Shown here: positions 58,419 through 64,000 of the stretch, one piece after another
Layout: every line of letters begins with the position of its first letter
How positions within the stretch are numbered: the first letter of the stretch is position 1
Assembly (NCBI RefSeq): GCF_024189315.1
Contig: NZ_JAIZEO010000001.1
Coordinates: forward strand, 682,001-746,000
DNA: 64,000 nt
Direction of reading: 5' to 3'
Origin: Halobacillus sp. A5
GTDB taxonomy: Bacteria > Bacillota > Bacilli > Bacillales > Halobacillaceae
Notes under the pieces: model-generated
Database searches by the model: none
What the model saw: only the letters and a program-made list of their open reading frames with translations
Told to the model about the DNA's origin: nothing
Program-made: the position numbers and the translations under genes

Positions 58419-59684
58419 TTAAAGAAATAATCGTTGAATATCGTTCCACGTAACAACCAGCATTAACAGCATGAGTAAGGCAAAGCCAACAAAGTGGACA
58501 ATTCCTTCTTTCTGCGGGTCGATTGGTTTGCCGCGGACTCCCTCTAAACCGACAAATAGTAAACGTCCCCCATCTAATGCCGGCAGAGGCAGAAGATTAA
58601 TAATCCCCAGGTTCACGCTTAGTATGGCCATCCACATTACAAAATTAGTTAATCCTGTTTGAACAACCTGGTCCGTTGCATCATAAATACCTACAGGGCC
58701 TGAGAGCATATCAAGTGAAAACTGACCGGTAACGAGCATTCCAAGATTGGTTAAAATCAGGGTTCCCCATTCATAAGTTTGAGTAAAGCCGAAGGTCAGC
58801 TTTTTAGCTATCGAATCTTCAAAAGCACGAGCTACTCCCACCTGTCCGATTTCCATATCGCCTTCTTCCAGCTTATCAGGAGTCACGGTCAGGTTATTGG
58901 TCTCCCCATCTCTTGAAATCGTTAGAGTTACTTCCTCTTCAGGATGTTCTCTTACAATGGTTGTAAACTCTTCCCATGTAGATACGTTCTCGTTGTTGAC
59001 CGCTACTACTTCATCTCCAGGCTGCAGACCCGCCTGTTCAGCAGGTGATTCCTGCTGAATTTCCCCAATTAATGCTTTTTCTGCAGGCACTCCCTGAATA
59101 AAGCCTAGAATCATAAATAAAACGATTGCTAAAACAAAATTCATGAGCGGACCGGCAAATAACTGCATGGCTCGTTGAGGTACTGTTTTTGAAGCAAATT
59201 GGCGGTCATAAGGAGCAATTTGTGTTTCCTTTTCATCAACGACAAACATGGCTTTAGGATCGACATCGAAATAAAGCTTCTCTTCTTCATCGATCTCATA
59301 GCCTTCGATAATTAATCGATGGTCCAAATCCGCCTTCTCCACTTCTATTACACGTGCATTTGGATGCTTCGATTTGTTATTAACGATAATTTTACTAACT
59401 TTCCCCGAATCATTAAATTCTAAGCCAATGTGATGCCCCGCTTTTAATTCAATGATTTCAGGATCTTCCCCAGCCACTCTTACATAACCGCCTATTGGTA
59501 ATAAACGAATTGTATAAAGTGTTTCGTTTCTTGTAAAAGCAAAGATTTTCGGTCCAAAACCGATTGCAAACTCTCTAGCAAGCATTCCTGCACGTTTGGC
59601 AAAAATGAGATGCCCCCACTCATGTACAAACACGAGTAAGCCGAACATGAGTACAAACGCAATCACTGTAGTCAAATGAAGCAC
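58419..59684 (-). CDS. rseP: RseP/RasP site-2 intramembrane protease
   Basis: An M50 zinc protease of 421 residues. HEWGH at residues 21-25 lies in the first membrane helix. A PDZ domain occupies about residues 200-275, and the second zinc motif [13 protein letters not shown] lies near the end. In B. subtilis RasP cleaves anti-sigma factor remnants (RsiW) and other membrane peptides. It begins seven bases after dxr. Confidence 0.95.
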   Translation of the reverse strand: MLHLTTVIAFVLMFGLLVFVHEWGHLIFAKRAGMLAREFAIGFGPKIFAFTRNETLYTIRLLPIGGYVRVAGEDPEIIELKAGHHIGLEFNDSGKVSKIIVNNKSKHPNARVIEVEKADLDHRLIIEGYEIDEEEKLYFDVDPKAMFVVDEKETQIAPYDRQFASKTVPQRAMQLFAGPLMNFVLAIVLFMILGFIQGVPAEKALIGEIQQESPAEQAGLQPGDEVVAVNNENVSTWEEFTTIVREHPEEEVTLTISRDGETNNLTVTPDKLEEGDMEIGQVGVARAFEDSIAKKLTFGFTQTYEWGTLILTNLGMLVTGQFSLDMLSGPVGIYDATDQVVQTGLTNFVMWMAILSVNLGIINLLPLPALDGGRLLFVGLEGVRGKPIDPQKEGIVHFVGFALLMLLMLVVTWNDIQRLFL

Positions 59685-59691
59685 CTTCCTT

Positions 59692-60837
59692 TTATTTTAA
59701 ATGGCTGCGGACTCTTTCCCTGGTAGTCTTGTCTATAGATAGTATGGTTGATAAGTCAGGGGTATGAATGACTCGGTGGTTATTCAGCTCTCTTTCGATC
59801 AGCTGTTCAATTTCTAAAAACGAAATTTGGTTATTTAAAAACAGCTGAACCGCTTCTTCATTAGCTGCATTGAGTACTGTAGTCATTGTACCACCCTGAA
59901 TCCCTGCCTCGTAAGCCATTCGTAAACAAGGAAACCTCTCCATATCCATTTTTTCAAAATGTAATGATGCAATCTCTTCTAGGTTAAGCTGTTTCGTTAC
60001 AGGCAGATTTAATCGATCTGGATATGTTAACGCATATTGAATTGGAACCTTCATATCAGGCGTACCTAATTGTGCCATAACGCTTCTGTCAACGAATTCA
60101 ACCATAGAGTGGATCACACTTTCTCTATGAAGAATAACATGAATTTGCTCATATGGCACCCCAAATAACCAATGGGCTTCGATGACTTCTAAGCCTTTAT
60201 TCATCATAGACGCAGAATCGATAGTAATTTTTGCCCCCATGCTCCAGTTCGGATGGTTTAAAGCATCTTTAACGGTAACTCCTCTTAATTCTTCACGAGA
60301 CTTATCACGGAAACTTCCGCCTGAAGCGGTGATGATCAGCTTGTGAATATCTTTCGTATTCTCACCATTCAAAGACTGATAAATCGCCGAGTGCTCACTA
60401 TCGACAGGAAGCAGTTCTACACCATGTTTTTTTGCAGCCTCCATAACTAAGTGGCCGGCCGTCACCAGTGTCTCTTTGTTTGCAATAGCAATCGACTTCT
60501 TCGCTTCTATAGCTTTAAGAGTAGCGGGAAGGCCGACACTGCCCATGACAGCATTTACTACTACATCAACAGAATCGGCAACAGAGGCTTCAATTAAACC
60601 TCCTGTTCCACTTAAAATCGCAGGCTTAGTAATTTCTTTTTCCAGTTCACTTTTTGCTACTTCATCCTGAACTACAACAATTTCCGGCTCGAATTCCTGA
60701 ATAAGTGGAACAGCTTCTTTTATATTCCTGCCAAAAGCCATGGCATATAAAGAAAATTCTTCTTTGTGCAGGCGAAGCACATCGAGCGTCTGCAGTCCAA
60801 TTGACCCCGTTGCCCCCAGCAATGCAATCTGCTTCAT
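59692..60837 (-). CDS. dxr: 1-deoxy-D-xylulose 5-phosphate reductoisomerase
   Basis: Makes 2-C-methylerythritol 4-phosphate, the committed step of the MEP isoprenoid route that supplies UppS upstream. The 381-residue protein has the NADPH motif [10 protein letters not shown], metal and substrate residues in DSEHSAIYQ, and [19 protein letters not shown]. It is in the expected cdsA-dxr-rseP order. Confidence 0.96.
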   Translation of the reverse strand: MKQIALLGATGSIGLQTLDVLRLHKEEFSLYAMAFGRNIKEAVPLIQEFEPEIVVVQDEVAKSELEKEITKPAILSGTGGLIEASVADSVDVVVNAVMGSVGLPATLKAIEAKKSIAIANKETLVTAGHLVMEAAKKHGVELLPVDSEHSAIYQSLNGENTKDIHKLIITASGGSFRDKSREELRGVTVKDALNHPNWSMGAKITIDSASMMNKGLEVIEAHWLFGVPYEQIHVILHRESVIHSMVEFVDRSVMAQLGTPDMKVPIQYALTYPDRLNLPVTKQLNLEEIASLHFEKMDMERFPCLRMAYEAGIQGGTMTTVLNAANEEAVQLFLNNQISFLEIEQLIERELNNHRVIHTPDLSTILSIDKTTRERVRSHLK

Positions 60838-60905
60838 ACTAATCCCCCTGGCGCACTATTTTCAAACAAGCTTCTGCTCTTTGATTCTATTTATTGTGCA
60901 TTACT

Positions 60906-61697
60906 TTAATTTGCGATAAATCCGATTAAATGTAATATGGGAAGCATAAAAATTAAGCTGTCAAACCTGTCCAGCACTCCCCCGTGTCCTGGTAAGATAT
61001 TCCCGGAATCCTTCACAGCATAGTGTCGTTTAAATGCTGATTCAACAAGATCACCAATTTGACCTGCTACTGAAATGATGACAGTTACAAGTAAAACAAC
61101 AATCATGGAGGAATGAACAGGTTCTACAAGTTGAAAAATAAAGGCTACTACACAAGCCAGTGCAATTCCTCCTATGGAACCTTCAATGGTTTTCTTCGGG
61201 CTGATTTGCGGCCATAATTTCCTTTTTCCGAATGCGCGGCCAAATATATATGCACCTGTATCCGTAGCCCACACCACAAATAACGCATAGAAAATGTATT
61301 CTAAATCAGCATCTCTCGTTTCGATTAAATAATAAAAGCCCATTCCTACATAAAAAGCAGAAATGATAAGAAAACCTGCATCATCAAAGGTAAACCGATT
61401 TTTAACGAGAACTGTATAACTGAGCAGAATCAGTACGGCCAGCAATGTTATTTCCGCCTTCGTAATCGGCAGGCTGAAGCCTGTAAACATACCTTCCTTG
61501 TACATTAGTGACCACAACAAAAATAAAGTGATTCCTGAAGCAATAGAATACCTGGCTATCTTCTTCATTCTCATTAGTTCAAATATAGCTATACTTGCAA
61601 TTAAATAGACAAACAGCTGAAATGGCAGACCGCCTAATATTACAATAGGTAAAAAAATGAGTGCTGCAACGACTGCTGTAATGGTTCTTTGTTTCAT
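60906..61697 (-). CDS. cdsA: Phosphatidate cytidylyltransferase
   Basis: Makes CDP-diacylglycerol, the substrate of PgsA encoded elsewhere in this window. The 263-residue multi-pass membrane protein ends with the CdsA signature AGQIGDLVESAFKRHYAVKD, then PGHGGVLDRFDS. It is 14 bases after uppS. Confidence 0.95.
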   Translation of the reverse strand: MKQRTITAVVAALIFLPIVILGGLPFQLFVYLIASIAIFELMRMKKIARYSIASGITLFLLWSLMYKEGMFTGFSLPITKAEITLLAVLILLSYTVLVKNRFTFDDAGFLIISAFYVGMGFYYLIETRDADLEYIFYALFVVWATDTGAYIFGRAFGKRKLWPQISPKKTIEGSIGGIALACVVAFIFQLVEPVHSSMIVVLLVTVIISVAGQIGDLVESAFKRHYAVKDSGNILPGHGGVLDRFDSLIFMLPILHLIGFIAN

Positions 61698-61711
61698 TAT
61701 ACATTCACACC

Positions 61712-62479
61712 TTAAATTCCGCCGTAACGACGCTTCCTATTTTGATAGTCATAAAGGGCTTTTTCAAAATGGCTTTCATCAAAGTCCGGCCAGAAGACTT
61801 CTGTAAACCAGAATTCTGAATAAGCGAGCTGCCATAATAAAAAGTTGCTGAGCCTCTGCTCCCCGCTGGTTCTAATAAGTAAGTCCGGCTCAAGAAGTTT
61901 TGAAGTATACAAATGAGAAGTAAACATTTCTTCAGTAACATCCTCTGCCGAAATGGTTCCCTTTTCTACATTTTCTGCAATTTCCTTAACTGCATGCACC
62001 ATTTCATAACGACTTCCATAATTTAATGCAAAGTTTAAAATCAGCCCGTCATTAGTTGACGTTTTCTCCACAGCATCCTTTATCGCTTTTTGAGTATGAG
62101 CCGGCAGCAGTGTAACATCACCAATGGTTTGCACTTGGACATTCCTCTCAATTAGTTCAGGTAAATATGTACCTAAAAAGTCAACAGGAAGCTTCATAAG
62201 AAAGTCAACTTCATTTTTCGGACGCTTCCAATTTTCCGTAGAAAACGCATAAAGAGTAAGGATCTCAACCCCAAGATCGGAAGCATGGCGTACTATTTTT
62301 TTGACGACACTCATCCCCTCTTTATGACCAGCAATACGAGGCATTCCTCTATTTTTAGCCCATCGACCATTTCCATCCATTATGATCGCAACATGTTTTG
62401 GGATATGATCATAGTCTAATCCCAGGGTTCGGTTTATCGTCTGTTTTTTATTTTTTGAAAATGGAAACTTGATTGGCAT
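61712..62479 (-). CDS. uppS: Undecaprenyl diphosphate synthase
   Basis: A cis-prenyltransferase making the C55 lipid carrier for wall synthesis. The 255-residue protein shows IIMDGNGRWAKNRGMPRIAG with the catalytic Asp, ENWKRP and LIRTSGEQRLSNFLLWQ. GGAGG precedes ATG 62479 by eight bases. A promoter lies at 62507-62536. Confidence 0.96.
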   Translation of the reverse strand: MPIKFPFSKNKKQTINRTLGLDYDHIPKHVAIIMDGNGRWAKNRGMPRIAGHKEGMSVVKKIVRHASDLGVEILTLYAFSTENWKRPKNEVDFLMKLPVDFLGTYLPELIERNVQVQTIGDVTLLPAHTQKAIKDAVEKTSTNDGLILNFALNYGSRYEMVHAVKEIAENVEKGTISAEDVTEEMFTSHLYTSKLLEPDLLIRTSGEQRLSNFLLWQLAYSEFWFTEVFWPDFDESHFEKALYDYQNRKRRYGGI

Positions 62480-62506
62480 GAATAAATCCTCCAGTTCGAT
62501 GGCTCC

Positions 62507-62536
62507 ATTATATTATTATATACTATTATCCTACAA
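62507..62536 (-). promoter_or_regulatory. Probable promoter of uppS-cdsA-dxr-rseP
   Basis: Minus-strand TTGTAG (62531-62536), 18-base spacer, TATAAT (62507-62512). The leader would be short, about 25 bases. Confidence 0.55.
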
Positions 62537-62602
62537 CATGCTGCCGGTCTCTTAAAGAGGATTTAAGAAATGCTTAAGTGACGCCTTGGAAGCAGAGAGA
62601 TT

Positions 62603-62646
62603 GGCAAAACAAAAGCCGCACTGCCTATCCAGCAACAGTGCGGCTG
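62603..62646 (-). terminator. Terminator after frr
   Basis: Perfect 10-bp stem AGCCGCACTG/CAGTGCGGCT (62636-62645 and 62614-62623), then TTTTGTTTTG on the minus strand. Confidence 0.88.
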
Positions 62647-62712
62647 TTTAAAACTTCAGCGTGTTTCAGCAGTCCTTATCTTGAAACTTCTTTAAAACGC
62701 ATGATCAAGAAG

Positions 62713-63270
62713 TTAGACTTCCAACATTTCTGCTTCTTTAGCTTTAGCTAATTTGTCGATTTCAGCAATGTTTTGATCTGTTACTTTTTGTACATCTTCT
62801 TGAGATGAACGAAGATCGTCTTCAGTTAAATCTCCGTCTTTTTGTAGTTTTTTCAATTGATCATTGGCTTCACGCCTAATGTTACGTACTTGAACTTTGG
62901 CTTCTTCAGAATATTTACCGACTACTTTAACCAGGTCTTTACGACGCTCTTCAGTTAAAGCAGGGATGTTAATTCTTACTACGTTTCCATCACTTGATGG
63001 AGAAAGGCCAAGGTCTGCTTTTTGAATCGCTTTTTCAATTTCAGAAATAGCTGTTTTATCAAATGGTGTAATTACAAGTAAACGTGGTTCTGGAGCTGAC
63101 ACTTGAGCCAGCTGCTTCAACGGAGTAGCTGCGCCATAATAATCGACGTACACATTGTCAAGAAGTGAAGGATTCGCCCTTCCTGCTCTTACAGTAGCTA
63201 ATTGTCTTGAAAAAGCTTGTACGGCTTGTTCCATTTGTTGCTTAGTTTCGTTAATCACAGAGTCAGACAT
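62713..63270 (-). CDS. frr: Ribosome recycling factor
   Basis: A 185-residue factor that, with EF-G, splits post-termination ribosomes. Family motifs are [13 protein letters not shown] near the front and [15 protein letters not shown] in the second half. It begins two bases after the pyrH stop and is followed by its terminator. Confidence 0.97.
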   Translation of the reverse strand: MSDSVINETKQQMEQAVQAFSRQLATVRAGRANPSLLDNVYVDYYGAATPLKQLAQVSAPEPRLLVITPFDKTAISEIEKAIQKADLGLSPSSDGNVVRINIPALTEERRKDLVKVVGKYSEEAKVQVRNIRREANDQLKKLQKDGDLTEDDLRSSQEDVQKVTDQNIAEIDKLAKAKEAEMLEV

Positions 63271-63272
63271 GA

Positions 63273-63995
63273 TTATTTCCCCCTTACAATCGTTCCAATA
63301 TTTTCGCCCATTACAGCTTTCTTAATGTTACCTTCTTCTGTAATAGAGAATACCAGTAAATCAATGTCGTTGTCCATACATAATGAAGAAGCAGTGGAAT
63401 CCATTACCCCTAACCCTTCATTTAATACTTCCAAATATGACACTTTATCGTATTTCTTAGCATCTTCATTTACTTTAGGATCATCTGAATAAACGCCGTC
63501 CACATTGTTTTTTGCCATTAAAATCACATCTGCTTCGATTTCCGCAGCCCTTAACGCAGCTGTCGTATCAGTTGAAAAATAAGGATTTCCGGTTCCTGCT
63601 GCAAAAATGACAACACGTTTCTTTTCTAGATGTCGTATAGCCTTTCTTCGAATATAAGGCTCTGCAACCTGTCTCATTTCAATTGAGGTCTGCACTCTCG
63701 TAGGTATCCCGATATTCTCTAAACTATCTTGAAGCGCTAAAGAATTCATGACAGTTGCCAGCATCCCCATATAATCAGCATTAGCACGGTCCATACCCAT
63801 TTCACTGCCGACTTTACCGCGCCATATATTGCCGCCACCGACAACTACTGCTACTTCCACACCTAATTCAGCTACTTCTTTTACTTGTTGAGTAATGGAC
63901 TTAATGACGCCCGGTTCAATCCCGAAGCCATTTTCCCCACTTAGAGCTTCACCACTAAGTTTTAATACAATTCGTCGATAGCGCGCTGTAGTCAT
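63273..63995 (-). CDS. pyrH: UMP kinase
   Basis: Phosphorylates UMP to UDP. The 240-residue amino-acid-kinase-fold protein has [26 protein letters not shown] and the C-terminal DNDIDLLVF. The start ATG is five bases from the right edge, so its ribosome site and the preceding tsf/rpsB expected from B. subtilis are outside the window. Confidence 0.97.
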   Translation of the reverse strand: MTTARYRRIVLKLSGEALSGENGFGIEPGVIKSITQQVKEVAELGVEVAVVVGGGNIWRGKVGSEMGMDRANADYMGMLATVMNSLALQDSLENIGIPTRVQTSIEMRQVAEPYIRRKAIRHLEKKRVVIFAAGTGNPYFSTDTTAALRAAEIEADVILMAKNNVDGVYSDDPKVNEDAKKYDKVSYLEVLNEGLGVMDSTASSLCMDNDIDLLVFSITEEGNIKKAVMGENIGTIVRGK

Positions 63996-64000
63996 AGAAA

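Noticed and set aside
1-64000. rRNA, tRNA, insertion sequences, prophage genes
   Set aside because: None seen; the gene order is that of the core chromosome throughout, apart from the XRE gene and the nucleoside importer.

Overview
The window is a contiguous block of core chromosome from an endospore-forming Bacillaceae. The gene order, read on the minus strand from pyrH at the right edge to ynbB at the left edge, follows the Bacillus subtilis pyrH-frr-uppS-cdsA-dxr-rseP-proS-polC-rimP-nusA ... recA ... cotE-mutS-mutL ... miaA-hfq-spoVK-hflX order very closely. Sporulation genes (spoVK, cotE, spoVS, spoIIIE, spoVFA/B, ymcA) show a spore former. Long stretches of Asp and Glu in exported parts of RodZ and of the purine-nucleoside lipoprotein suggest a salt-adapted member such as a Halobacillus-like genus; that placement is inference. 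All recognised genes but one are on the minus strand, so replication probably runs right to left. The window begins inside ynbB and ends five bases upstream of the pyrH start. I see no rRNA, tRNA, insertion sequence, prophage or CRISPR array, and no gene-free stretch exceeds 300 bases.

Layout from the right edge: pyrH, frr (UMP kinase, ribosome recycling); uppS, cdsA, dxr, rseP (isoprenoid, phospholipid and membrane protease genes); proS and polC; the rimP-nusA-ylxR-ylxQ-infB-ylxP-rbfA operon with an attenuator-like leader; truB, ribF, rpsO, pnp; ylxY, ymxH; the dipicolinate/lysine cluster spoVFA-spoVFB-asd-dapG-dapA; tepA-ylzJ, spoIIIE; the GntR regulator ymfC beside a BMP-type nucleoside ABC importer (lipoprotein, nupO, nupP, nupQ); two M16 peptidase homologues with an SDR (ymfF, ymfH, ymfI); ymfJ, ymfK, rodZ, pgsA, cinA, recA; rny, ymdB, spoVS; tdh-kbl for threonine breakdown; miaB-ymcA, cotE, mutS-mutL; a lone plus-strand XRE regulator; then miaA, hfq, spoVK, hflX and ynbB.

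Compared from memory with B. subtilis, the block is compact. The rnjB slot (dapA/tepA) and the mlpA slot (ylxY/ymxH) are closed up, pbpX is absent between recA and rny, and ymfD/ymfE are replaced by the nucleoside importer. The most distinctive non-core element is the plus-strand XRE regulator, preceded by four units that repeat with exact 22-base spacing and overlap its probable promoter. Other notable signals are two weak hairpins in the rimP-nusA leader, a nine-codon reading frame with a near-perfect ribosome-binding site ahead of the lipoprotein gene, a dyad across the start of the rny promoter, and a P-loop in the ACT-domain protein YmfK. I did not find a clearly new multi-gene system; the novelty here is mostly regulatory.
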